Assembly: GCF_002005565.1 (NCBI RefSeq)
Contig: NZ_BDJC01000071.1
Span: 1 to 32,199 of the forward strand
Source of the DNA: Streptomyces sp. JHA26
Lineage (GTDB): Bacteria > Actinomycetota > Actinomycetes > Streptomycetales > Streptomycetaceae
DNA: 32,199 nucleotides
Reading direction: 5' to 3'
Part shown: positions 23,488 through 31,538 of the stretch, piece after piece
Layout: the number at the start of each line of letters is the position of its first letter
Numbering within the stretch: position 1 is the first letter of the stretch
Position numbers and translations under genes: made by a program
Notes under the pieces: model-generated
Told to the model about the DNA's origin: nothing
Database searches by the model: none
Seen by the model: the letters and a program-made list of their open reading frames with translations, nothing else

Positions 23488-24432
23488 ATGACGACGCGTG
23501 AGGTCGAGCACGAGATCACCATCGACGCCCCGGCCACCGCGGTCTACGAGCTGCTCGCGGACGTGACCAACTGGCCGCGGATCTTCCCGCCCACCATCCA
23601 CGTCGACCGGCTCGAGGAGCAGGGCGACGAGGAGCACATCCGGATCTGGGCCACCGCCAACGGCGCCCCCAAGAACTGGACCTCGCGCCGGACCCTGGAC
23701 GCCGCCGGGCTGACCATCACCTTCCGCCAGCAGATCCCGGCGCCGCCCGTCAAGCACATGGGCGGCACCTGGATCATCGAGCCGCTCGGCGAGGCCACCT
23801 CCCGGGTGCGGCTGCTGCACGACTACAGCGCCGTCGGCGACGACCCGCACGACCTGCTGTGGATCGAGCGGGCCGTGGACAGGAACAGCACCTCCGAGCT
23901 GGCGGCGCTCAAGGAGAACGTCGAGCGCGTGCACGCCGCCGACACCGAGGAGCTGACCTTCTCCTTCACCGACACCGTGCGGATCGACGGCAGCGCCAAG
24001 GACGTCTTCGACTTCATCAACGAGGCCGACCGGTGGGCCGAGCGGCTGCCGCACGTGGCCGTCGTGCGCCTCACCGAGGACACGCCGGGCCTGCAGGAAC
24101 TGGAGATGGACACCCGCGCCAAGGACGGCTCGGTGCACACCACCAAGTCGTACCGCGTCGTCTTCCCGCACCACAAGATCGCCTACAAGCAGATCACGCT
24201 GCCCGCGCTGATGACCCTGCACACCGGCGAGTGGACGTTCACCGAGACCGAGGACGGCACCGTCGCCTCCTCCCAGCACACCGTCACCCTCAACACCGAC
24301 AACATCGCGCGCATCCTCGGCGCCGACGCCACCGTCGCCGACGCCCGCGCGTACGTGCACACGGCGCTGTCCACCAACAGCAGCGCCACGCTGGCCCACG
24401 CCAAGGCCTACGCCGAGCAGAAGAAGGCCTGA
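23488..24432 (+). CDS. Second didomain aromatase/cyclase (ARO/CYC), main operon
   Basis: Didomain SRPBCC aromatase/cyclase of 314 residues acting on the first ring after ketoreduction. The domain starts are visible as APATAVYELLADVTNWPRIF (about residue 15) and AKDVFDFINEADRWAERL (about residue 173). C-terminal sequence AYVHTALSTNSSATLAHAKA is typical of the JadE/PgaL type. The start is preceded by GAGGAGAACCTC. Paralog of the 10127 gene; its place directly after the ketoreductase makes it the natural partner of the main minimal PKS. Confidence 0.95.
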   Translation: MTTREVEHEITIDAPATAVYELLADVTNWPRIFPPTIHVDRLEEQGDEEHIRIWATANGAPKNWTSRRTLDAAGLTITFRQQIPAPPVKHMGGTWIIEPLGEATSRVRLLHDYSAVGDDPHDLLWIERAVDRNSTSELAALKENVERVHAADTEELTFSFTDTVRIDGSAKDVFDFINEADRWAERLPHVAVVRLTEDTPGLQELEMDTRAKDGSVHTTKSYRVVFPHHKIAYKQITLPALMTLHTGEWTFTETEDGTVASSQHTVTLNTDNIARILGADATVADARAYVHTALSTNSSATLAHAKAYAEQKKA

Positions 24433-24434
24433 CC

Positions 24435-25910
24435 GTGGCAGCGGACCGCCTTGCGGCCGACGTGGTCGTCGTCGGGGCCGGTCCCGTCGGGCTGATGCTC
24501 GCCGGTGAACTGGCCCTCGCCGGCGCCGACGTGGTCGTCCTGGAGAAACGGCACGCCCCCAACCACGAGTCACGGGCCTCCACGCTGCACGCCCGCACCA
24601 TGGAGATCCTCGACAGCCGGGAGCTGCTGCCCGACTTCGCCACCCCGCCGAACGAGCCCCGCGGGCACTTCGGGGGCATCCCCCTCGACCTCACCCTGCC
24701 CAGCACCCACCCGGGGCAGTGGAAGGTGCCGCAGACCAGGACCGAGGCGGTCCTGGAGGAATGGGCGCTGGCGCTGGGCGCCGAGCTGAAGTGCGGGCAC
24801 GAACTCGTCGCCGTCGGCGAGACGGGGGACCGGGTCGAGGCCGAGGCGACCGGCCGGGACGGCGTGCTGCACCTGAGCTGCCGCTACCTGGTGGCCTGCG
24901 ACGGCGAGAACAGCACCGTGCGCCGCCTGCTCGGCGCCGGCTTCCCCGGCCAGGACGCCGGACGGGAGCTGATCCGCGCCGACGTCGACGGCATCGAGAT
25001 CCCCGACCGGCGCTTCCAGCGCCTGGAGCGGGGCCTCGCCATCGCCGCGCGCCGTCCCGACGGCGTGACCCGGGTGATGGTGCACGAGTTCGGCTCGTCC
25101 GCCCGCGAGCGTGCCGCCGACGCCTCGTTCGAGGAGATCGCCACCGTCTGGAAGCGGGTCACCGGCGAGGACATCAGCGGCGGGACACCGCTGTGGGTCA
25201 ACGCCTTCGGCGACGCCTCCCGCCAGCTCACCCACTACCGGCACGGCCGGATCCTGTTCGCGGGCGACGCCGCCCACCGGCAGATGCCGATCGGCGGGCA
25301 GGCCCTCAACCTCGGCGTCCAGGACGCCTTCAACCTCGGCTGGAAGCTGGCCCTGCGCCTGGGCGGCAGGGCCGGCGACGAGCTGCTGGACACCTACCAC
25401 ACCGAACGGCACGCGGTGGGCCGGCGGGTGCTGGCCAACATCCGGGCCCAGGCCCACCTGCTGCTCGGCGACCGCACCGTGGAGCCCCTGCGCACGGTGC
25501 TCGGCGAGCTGATCGCCCAGGAGGACGTGCGGGCCCACCTCGCGGGCATGATCAGCGGCCTGGACGTGCGCTACGACGTCGGCGGCCCCGCGCACCCGCT
25601 GCTCGGCGCCCGGATGCCGCACACCGTGCTGCACACCGGCCGGCGCCGGCTCCACCCGGCCCAGCTGCTGCGCACCGGCAAGGGCGTCCTGCTGGACCTG
25701 CGCGGCGGCGACCCGGCCGGGCCGCCCGACGGCTGGGCGGACCGGGTGGGCGCGGTGGCGGCCCTCCCGGAGGACCCCGGCCCCCTGCACGGCGCCGGCC
25801 GCGTGCTGCTGCGCCCGGACGGCCACGTCGCCTGGGTGGGCGAGGACTCCGGCGAGGAGGGGCTGCGGACGGCCCTGAACCGCTGGTTCGGCCCGCCCGC
25901 GAGCCGGTAG
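24435..25910 (+). CDS. FAD-dependent aromatic monooxygenase, no. 2 (divergent)
   Basis: Class A flavoprotein hydroxylase of 491 residues, starting at a GTG two bases after the aromatase stop (AGAAGG upstream). FAD motif VVVVGAGPVGLMLAGELAL, DG motif VACDGENSTVRRLL, GD motif LFAGDAAHRQMPIGGQALN. It is the most divergent of the three: the residues after GDAAH are RQMP rather than IHLP, and the substrate-side segment (LPDFATPPNEPRGHFGGIPL) differs. The C-terminal thioredoxin-like domain ends RPDGHVAWVGED. It probably hydroxylates or epoxidises a different position from no. 1. The site cannot be read from sequence. Confidence 0.94.
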   Translation: MAADRLAADVVVVGAGPVGLMLAGELALAGADVVVLEKRHAPNHESRASTLHARTMEILDSRELLPDFATPPNEPRGHFGGIPLDLTLPSTHPGQWKVPQTRTEAVLEEWALALGAELKCGHELVAVGETGDRVEAEATGRDGVLHLSCRYLVACDGENSTVRRLLGAGFPGQDAGRELIRADVDGIEIPDRRFQRLERGLAIAARRPDGVTRVMVHEFGSSARERAADASFEEIATVWKRVTGEDISGGTPLWVNAFGDASRQLTHYRHGRILFAGDAAHRQMPIGGQALNLGVQDAFNLGWKLALRLGGRAGDELLDTYHTERHAVGRRVLANIRAQAHLLLGDRTVEPLRTVLGELIAQEDVRAHLAGMISGLDVRYDVGGPAHPLLGARMPHTVLHTGRRRLHPAQLLRTGKGVLLDLRGGDPAGPPDGWADRVGAVAALPEDPGPLHGAGRVLLRPDGHVAWVGEDSGEEGLRTALNRWFGPPASR

Positions 25911-25971
25911 GCCGTACCGGCCCCTCCCCCCACCGCAAGCGCCAAGGACGATTCTGAAGAAAGGGAACACC

Positions 25972-27477
25972 ATGGAAGGGACAGCGGTGGACACCGATGT
26001 CGTCGTCGTGGGCGCGGGGCCGACCGGCCTGATGCTCGCCGGGGAACTCGCCCTCGGCGGAGCACGCGTCGTCGTGGTCGAGAAGCTGACCGAGCCCACC
26101 ATGCAGTCGCGCGGCCTGGGCTTCACCGCCCGGACGATGGAGACGTTCGACCAGCGCGGGCTGCTGCCCCGTTGGGGCGGCCTGGAGACCATGCCGGTCG
26201 GGCACTTCGGGGGCGTGCAGTTCGACTATTCCGTGCTCCCGGACTCCCACTTCGGCGCCCGCGGCGTGCTGCAGTGGAAGACCGAGGAGGTCCTGGAGAA
26301 GTGGGCCACCGAACTCGGCGCGGACATCCGGCGGGGCTGGGAGTTCACCGAGCTGGCCGACGGCTTCCTGGACGGCGACGCCGTCGAGATCGCCCTGGAC
26401 ACCCCCGAGGGACCGCAGCGGCTGCGCGCCTCGTACCTGGTGGGCTGCGACGGCTCGCGCAGCCGCATCCGCAAGGCGGCCGGCTTCGACTTCCCCGGTA
26501 TCCCGGCCAGCCGCAAGATGTACGTCGCCGACGTCGTCGGCTGCGAACTGCGCCCGCGCTACCTCGGTGAGCGGCTGCCCAGGGGCATGGTCATGGTCGG
26601 TCCGCTGGGTGACGGCGTGAACCGGCTCATCGTCTGCCCGCACGGCACCCCGGCCAGCGACCGCGACGCGACCGTCCCGTTCGAGGAGGTCGCCGACGCC
26701 TGGGAGCACATCACCGGGGAGGACATCCACCACGGCAGCGCGAAGTGGGTCAGCTCCTTCACCGACGCCACCCGCCAGACCTCCCGGTACCGGCGCGGCC
26801 GGGTCTTCCTGGCCGGCGACGCCGCCCACATCCACCTCCCGGCCGGCGGGCAGGGGCTGAGCACCGGCGTGCAGGACGCGGTCAACCTCGGCTGGAAGCT
26901 GGCCCTGGTCACGCGCGGGGCGGCACCCGAGGCGCTGCTCGACAGCTACCACGCCGAGCGGCACCCGGTGGGCCGGCGGCTGCTGATGAACACCCGCGCC
27001 CAGGGCACCATCTTCCTCGGCGGCGAGCAGGCGGACCCGCTGCGCGAACTGTTCGCCGAGCTGCTGCGGTACGACGACGTCAAGAAGCACCTCGCGGGCG
27101 TCGTCAGCCACCTCGACATCCGCTACGACCTCGGGGCGGAGGAGGCCGGCGGCCACCCGCTCGTGGGCCGCAGGATGCCGCCGCGGACGCTGGTGGGCGA
27201 AGACGGCGAGACCCGGATCGCCGAACTGCTGCACGCCGGGCGCGGGGTGCTGCTGGACCTGGCCGACGACGCCGGGGCGCGGGACGCGGCGGCCGGTTGG
27301 CGGGACCGCGTGGACGTGGCGACCGTGACCGCCGCGGACGCCGCCGGCGTCGAGGTCCTGGCCGGAGCGGCGGCCGTCCTGGTCCGCCCCGACGGCTACG
27401 TGGCCTGGGCCGGCACCCCGACGGCCGCGGGCCTCGCCCCCGTCCTGGAGCGCTGGTTCGGCCCGGCGGCCCGCTGA
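25972..27477 (+). CDS. FAD-dependent aromatic monooxygenase, no. 3
   Basis: Class A flavoprotein hydroxylase of 501 residues. FAD motif VVVVGAGPTGLMLAGELALG, DG motif VGCDGSRSRIRKAAG, GD motif FLAGDAAHIHLPAGGQGLS. It resembles no. 1 more than no. 2 (shared EPxxQSRxLGFxARTxExFxQRGL and PVGHFGGV), suggesting duplication of an E-type oxygenase. In related pathways a second such oxygenase catalyses C12 or C12b hydroxylation or a Baeyer-Villiger-like step; which applies here is unknown. The start follows AAAGGGAACACC. It is last in the operon, closed by a hairpin series starting 17 bases after its stop. Confidence 0.95.
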   Translation: MEGTAVDTDVVVVGAGPTGLMLAGELALGGARVVVVEKLTEPTMQSRGLGFTARTMETFDQRGLLPRWGGLETMPVGHFGGVQFDYSVLPDSHFGARGVLQWKTEEVLEKWATELGADIRRGWEFTELADGFLDGDAVEIALDTPEGPQRLRASYLVGCDGSRSRIRKAAGFDFPGIPASRKMYVADVVGCELRPRYLGERLPRGMVMVGPLGDGVNRLIVCPHGTPASDRDATVPFEEVADAWEHITGEDIHHGSAKWVSSFTDATRQTSRYRRGRVFLAGDAAHIHLPAGGQGLSTGVQDAVNLGWKLALVTRGAAPEALLDSYHAERHPVGRRLLMNTRAQGTIFLGGEQADPLRELFAELLRYDDVKKHLAGVVSHLDIRYDLGAEEAGGHPLVGRRMPPRTLVGEDGETRIAELLHAGRGVLLDLADDAGARDAAAGWRDRVDVATVTAADAAGVEVLAGAAAVLVRPDGYVAWAGTPTAAGLAPVLERWFGPAAR

Positions 27478-27493
27478 CCCGCTCCCCCTCCGG

Positions 27494-27548
27494 CCGCCCG
27501 GCCTGCGGTGTGCGTCCCCCTCGCACCGCAGGCCGGGCGGACGGCTTT
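27494..27548 (+). terminator. Terminator of the main PKS operon
   Basis: A 17-base perfect stem, CCGCCCGGCCTGCGGTG (27494-27510) with 27524-27540, and a 13-base loop. It is followed by ACGGCTTTTC, a short T-run. It starts 17 bases after the last oxygenase stop and is the clearest intrinsic terminator in the window. Confidence 0.85.
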
Positions 27549-27566
27549 TCCCGCGACGCGCGTCCC

Positions 27567-27600
27567 CGCCCGGCCCCGCCGCTCCCGGCGGGGCCGGGCG
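27567..27600. terminator. Second hairpin between converging genes
   Basis: CGCCCGGCCCCGCCG (27567-27581) pairs perfectly with 27586-27600 around a CTCC loop. It lies between the main operon and the converging methyltransferase gene, so it can serve either strand. Confidence 0.6.
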
Positions 27601-27606
27601 CACGGC

Positions 27607-27652
27607 CGAGGCCCCGGCCGCTCCCCCCTCTCGGGGCGCGGCCGGGGCCTCG
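27607..27652. terminator. Third hairpin, likely terminator for the minus-strand methyltransferase
   Basis: CGAGGCCCCGGCCGC (27607-27621) pairs perfectly with 27638-27652 around a 16-base loop, 45 bases beyond the methyltransferase stop. Confidence 0.6.
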
Positions 27653-27697
27653 ACGGGTCCGGCGGGACGATCGGACCGGACGGGCCCGGCGGGACGA

Positions 27698-28783
27698 TCA
27701 GACCGGTACGGCCTCGACGACCGACACCGCGGCCGCCGTCTCCACGACGCGCTCCAGCCGGAAGCCGGCGCGGGCCAGGAGGTCGGCGTACTGGCCGGCC
27801 GTGCGCTCCCGGCCGCCGACGAGCAGCATCAGCCACAGGTCGACCAGCTTGCCCGAGTGCGGCTCGTCGCCCTGCTCCGGCACGACCATCTCGACCAGCA
27901 GCAGCTTGCCGCCCGGCCGCACGGCCGCCCGCACGTTCCGCAGGATCCTCAGCGCCTCCTCCTCGGGCCAGTCGTGCACGATGTGCTTGAGGACGTAGGC
28001 GTCGGCGCCGGTGGGCACCGGGCCGAACATGTCGCCGGCCACGGTCGTGCAGCGGTCCGCGACCCCCTGGCCGGCGAGGAACCCGGCGGCCCCGTTGGCC
28101 TCGACGCGCGGGTCGAACAGGATGCCGCGGGTCTGCGGCGCACTGCGCAGGATGCCCGCCAGCAGCCCGCCCTGCCCGCCGCAGAAGTCCAGCACGGTGC
28201 CGAAGGCGGAGAAGTCGTAGGCGGCGGCCACCGGTTCGGTCTCGGTGGCGGACATGTTGCCCATGCCGTTGATGAAGACCGAGCCGTACTCCGGGTTGCT
28301 CTCCAGGTACTCGAACGCGCCCATGCCGCGCAGCTTGGGCAGGCTCGGCTCGCCGGTGACCACCGTCTCCAGGAAGGCGCTCCAGTCCTCCCAGTGGATC
28401 GGGTGCCCCATCAGCAGCGCGATGTCCCGCATCGTCATCGGGTGGTCGGCGCGCAGTGCCTCTCCCATCGGGGTCAGCCCGTACGTGCCGTCCGGGTGGC
28501 CGGTGAAGACGCCCTGACTGGCCAGCAGCCGCAGCACCCGGCCCAGGGCGTCCGGGTTCGCGCCGACGCGCCCGGCGAGCTCCTCCGGGCCGAGCGGGCC
28601 GTCCGCCAGCGCCTCGGCCACGCGCAGCTCGGCGGTCGCCCGCAGAGCCTGCGTGACCATCGACCCCATGATCAGTTCGAGCAGGGCGAAGGGCGGCGGC
28701 GCCATTTCCCTGACCTGCTTCTGGAGTTCCGCCCGCTGTTTTTCCAGGTCGCGGACCACTGAAGGGGGCGGCAGTTCGGGCAT
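27698..28783 (-). CDS. SAM-dependent O-methyltransferase (TcmN/DnrK-like class)
   Basis: Methyltransferase of 361 residues with an N-terminal dimerisation winged-helix domain (about residues 25-120, MVTQALRATAELRVAEAL and YGLTPMGEALR) and a C-terminal Rossmann domain. SAM motif I is VLDFCGGQGGLL (DxGGGxG form with Cys in place of the first Gly), and the catalytic His region is LKHIVHDWPEEEA. By family it methylates phenolic hydroxyls of aromatic polyketides. The start at 28783 follows GGAGGAATCGC; the longer frame has no ribosome site. It converges on the main operon and is divergent from the ScyD/ScyE-like gene. It probably tailors the cluster product. Confidence 0.93.
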   Translation of the reverse strand: MPELPPPSVVRDLEKQRAELQKQVREMAPPPFALLELIMGSMVTQALRATAELRVAEALADGPLGPEELAGRVGANPDALGRVLRLLASQGVFTGHPDGTYGLTPMGEALRADHPMTMRDIALLMGHPIHWEDWSAFLETVVTGEPSLPKLRGMGAFEYLESNPEYGSVFINGMGNMSATETEPVAAAYDFSAFGTVLDFCGGQGGLLAGILRSAPQTRGILFDPRVEANGAAGFLAGQGVADRCTTVAGDMFGPVPTGADAYVLKHIVHDWPEEEALRILRNVRAAVRPGGKLLLVEMVVPEQGDEPHSGKLVDLWLMLLVGGRERTAGQYADLLARAGFRLERVVETAAAVSVVEAVPV

Positions 28784-29039
28784 GCGATTCCTCCCGTGCA
28801 ATAGATGCTCGTTCCGTCCCAGCCGCCGAACGGGCAAGGGACCCGGTTGTCCACGGTAGGAATAATTTTCGGGCACCACTGGAGTGCTGCTCGAATTCCG
28901 ATCGCGCCCGAATTAACTCTGTTTAAGTGCGGAAAACAAGCGGTCAAACACACCCGTCGGCTCCCCTATGGTGGCGCAGGTTTCGCATCCCGCTCTCCGA
29001 AAAATCGGGGGAAGCATGCAGCAGCGAAGAAGGAGAGAC
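28784..29039. other. Divergent intergenic region, AT-richer than its surroundings
   Basis: A gene-free stretch between the divergently transcribed methyltransferase and ScyD/ScyE-like genes. Bases 28860-28960 contain AT-richer segments (GAATAATTTTC, GAATTAACTCTGTTTAAG) that are suitable for promoters on both strands. No clear -35/-10 pair or operator was pinned down. Confidence 0.4.
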
Positions 29040-30137
29040 ATGTCGAATTCACTCGCCTCCTGGAAGAAGGTCCTGCCGACGGCCGCCGCTGCGGCGATGG
29101 TGCTGACGGCCACGACGGCCGCCGCTCCGGCCGGGGCCCGGGCGGAGGAGAAGCCCGGGGCCACGCTGACGGTCGTCGCCTCCGGCCTGAAGAACCCCCG
29201 CGGCATCACCGCCCAGTCCGACGGCTCGGTGCTGGTGGCCGAGTCCGGCGAGGGCCTGCCGGGCTGCGCCGTGGGCACCCGGTGCCTGGGCGCCACCGGC
29301 GCCGTCGTCAAGGTGCCGTTCGGCGGCAGCATGAGCCGTGTGGTGACCGGCCTGCCCTCCGTCGCCGTCGGCGTCGCCGACCCCGCCACCGTCAACGCCA
29401 GCGGCCCGTCCCAGGCCGTGCGCAACACCACCGCGGGCGGCGGCTACACCGTGCTGTCCGCCTTCGGCGGCCCCGGCACCCCCGAGCTGCGCTCCTCCCT
29501 CGGCGCCTCCGCCAAGCCGCTGGGCACCGTCTACCGCACCGGCGACGGCAAGATCCTCGGCGACCTGGTCACCCACGAGGGCACCCTGAACCCCGACGGC
29601 GGGGACATCAACGGCAACCCGTGGCGGTTCGTGCCGGACGGCGCGGGCTTCCTGGCCACCGACGCCGGCTCGAACGACGTGATCGCCGGCCCGGGCGACG
29701 GCACCACCTCCACCAAGTACCTGATGCCGAAGAACGGCACCGCCGAGTCGGTGCCCACCGGCATCGTCAAGAGCTCGGACGGCACGCTCTACATAGCCGA
29801 CATGGGCGGCGGGCAGGTCGGCGGCTCGCGCATCTGGAAGGTGGCGCCGGGCCAGCAGCCGCAGGTCCTCGTCTCCGGGCTGACCAACATCGTGGACCTC
29901 GCCCTCGACTGGAAGGGCGACCTGCTCGCCCTGTCCTACAGCTCCTCCTCGCTGGCCGGGGCGCCGACGCCGGGCTCGCTGTCCGAGATCGACCTGGACA
30001 CCAAGAAGGTCACCACCGTCCCGACCGGCGACAGGCTGGTGCAGCCCTCCGGGCTCGGGGTCGACATCTTCGGCTGCGTGTACGTCACCAACCACTCCGT
30101 CGGCACGAACGGCCAGCTGGTGCGCATCTGGTACTGA
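29040..30137 (+). CDS. Secreted ScyD/ScyE-family beta-propeller protein
   Basis: A 365-residue exported protein. The signal peptide has a WKK basic start, an Ala-rich hydrophobic core (about residues 11-28) and an AGARA-EE cleavage site near residue 35. The mature part has repeated propeller-type blades: LKNPRGITAQSDGSVLVAES, VPTGIVKSSDGTLYIADMGG, LTNIVDLALDWKGDLLALSY and VQPSGLGVDIFGCVYVTNHS. This matches the ScyD/ScyE family named after proteins of the cyanobacterial scytonemin locus; the biochemical role is not established. The start follows AAGGAGAGAC. It is likely extracellular or cell-wall associated. Whether it belongs to the polyketide cluster or to the downstream locus is uncertain. 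Confidence 0.88.
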   Translation: MSNSLASWKKVLPTAAAAAMVLTATTAAAPAGARAEEKPGATLTVVASGLKNPRGITAQSDGSVLVAESGEGLPGCAVGTRCLGATGAVVKVPFGGSMSRVVTGLPSVAVGVADPATVNASGPSQAVRNTTAGGGYTVLSAFGGPGTPELRSSLGASAKPLGTVYRTGDGKILGDLVTHEGTLNPDGGDINGNPWRFVPDGAGFLATDAGSNDVIAGPGDGTTSTKYLMPKNGTAESVPTGIVKSSDGTLYIADMGGGQVGGSRIWKVAPGQQPQVLVSGLTNIVDLALDWKGDLLALSYSSSSLAGAPTPGSLSEIDLDTKKVTTVPTGDRLVQPSGLGVDIFGCVYVTNHSVGTNGQLVRIWY

Positions 30138-30195
30138 GGCCGGCCGGCCCGACACGGGCTCATCGCGCCACCCCCTGAGACTGTCCTTCCCCTCG

Positions 30196-30228
30196 CGGCC
30201 CCGCCGGTTCCCCCCGCCGGCGGGGCCG
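30196..30228 (+). terminator. Hairpin terminator after the ScyD/ScyE-like gene
   Basis: CGGCCCCGCCGG (30196-30207) pairs perfectly with CCGGCGGGGCCG (30217-30228) around a 9-base loop, 58 bases after the stop. No T-run. The remaining gap to 30407 holds no gene and probably carries the promoter of the next operon. Confidence 0.6.
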
Positions 30229-30407
30229 TCGCCGTGCCCCGGGACGCGGAGCACGAGGTGGCCGGGCGGCGGCCGGGCCTCCGGTGGGGAACGGCTCGGC
30301 CGCCGCTCGACGGCGGGCGGAGGGGGACGGCCGCCGGCCGCACGGATCGGCATTCTGGCCGGGCATCCGCTTGCGCGGACCCCATCCGACGTCCAAGGAG
30401 GCCGCCC

Positions 30408-31538
30408 GTGTCCGTACACGCCCACACTCCCGCAGCAGCAGGGCCCACCGGCGTGTGGCTGGTCGGTGCCCGGGGCTCGGTCGCCACGACGACCGTCGCC
30501 GGCTGCGCGGCCCTCGCGGGAGGGCTGCTCGCGCCCACCGGCCTGGTCACCGAGACGCCCGCGTTCGCCCACAGCGGTCTGCCCGAGCTGTCCGGCCTGG
30601 TCTTCGGCGGCCACGACACCAGCAGCAGCCCGCTGCCCAAGCGGGCCGAGCAGCTCGCCGAGCAGGGCGTGCTGCCGCACTGGCTGCCGGGCGCCGTGCA
30701 CGGCGAACTGACCGCCGTCGACAGCCGCATCCGCCCCGGCGGCCCGCTGGCCGGCGACGAACGCGGCACCGAGGAGCTGATCGACGCGTTCGCCGCGGAC
30801 CTGCGGGAGTTCGCGCACGCCACCGGCGCCGTCCGCACCGTCGTGGTGAACGTCGCCTCCACCGAGCCCGCCCCCGGCCCCGGCGAGTGGCCGGCCAGCT
30901 CCCTGTACGCGGCGGCCGCCCTGCGCACCGGCTGCTCCTACGTCAACTTCACCCCCTCGACCGGACTGGGCCATCCGCGGCTGGCGGACGAGGCCGCCCG
31001 CGCGGGTACGCCGTACGCGGGCCGGGACGGCAAGACCGGCCAGACCCTGCTGCGGGCGGTGCTGGCGCCGATGTTCCGCCAGCGGGCCCTCCAGGTGCGG
31101 GCCTGGTCGGGCACGAACCTGCTCGGCGGCGGCGACGGGGCCGCGCTCGCCGACCCGGCGGCCGCCGCCGCGAAGAACGCCGGCAAGGAGCGGGTGCTGG
31201 TCGACAACCTGGGCGTGCGGCCCGAGGGCGACGTGCACATCGACGACGTCCCCGCGCTCGGGGACTGGAAGACGGCGTGGGACCACGTCGCCTTCGAGGG
31301 CTTCCTCGGCACCCGCATGGTGCTGCAGACGATCTGGCAGGGCTGCGACTCCGCGCTCGCCGCGCCGCTCGTACTGGACCTGGCGCGGCTGCTGGCCCGC
31401 GCCCACGAGGCGGGCCTGTCCGGGCCCCGGCCCGAACTCGGCTTCTACTTCAAGGACCCCGACGGCGACAGCACGTCCCTGGCCCAGCAGTACGCGGCCC
31501 TGCTGGCGTTCGCCGACCGGCTGGGGGAGCACCGGTGA
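30408..31538 (+). CDS. Inositol-3-phosphate synthase family protein
   Basis: A 376-residue protein of the myo-inositol-1(3)-phosphate synthase family, which converts glucose-6-phosphate to inositol phosphate with internal NAD redox. The N-terminal NAD-binding Gly motif is VWLVGARGSVATTTVAG. Further family segments are SYVNFTPSTG, AWSGTNLLGGGDGAAL, VHIDDVPALGDWKTAWDHV and QTIWQGCDSALAAPLVLDL. The GTG start at 30408 has an AAGGAGG site; the longer frame upstream is shadow. Its stop overlaps the GTG of the UbiA-like gene (GTGA). In actinobacteria a gene of this kind heads an ebo-like operon. It may act on a sugar phosphate other than glucose-6-phosphate. Confidence 0.88.
   Translation: MSVHAHTPAAAGPTGVWLVGARGSVATTTVAGCAALAGGLLAPTGLVTETPAFAHSGLPELSGLVFGGHDTSSSPLPKRAEQLAEQGVLPHWLPGAVHGELTAVDSRIRPGGPLAGDERGTEELIDAFAADLREFAHATGAVRTVVVNVASTEPAPGPGEWPASSLYAAAALRTGCSYVNFTPSTGLGHPRLADEAARAGTPYAGRDGKTGQTLLRAVLAPMFRQRALQVRAWSGTNLLGGGDGAALADPAAAAAKNAGKERVLVDNLGVRPEGDVHIDDVPALGDWKTAWDHVAFEGFLGTRMVLQTIWQGCDSALAAPLVLDLARLLARAHEAGLSGPRPELGFYFKDPDGDSTSLAQQYAALLAFADRLGEHR

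Noticed and set aside
29049..31532. An 827-codon minus-strand frame across the ScyD/E and inositol synthase genes
   Set aside because: It crosses two well-supported plus-strand genes and a terminator and shows no domain; it is typical of high-GC antisense open frames.
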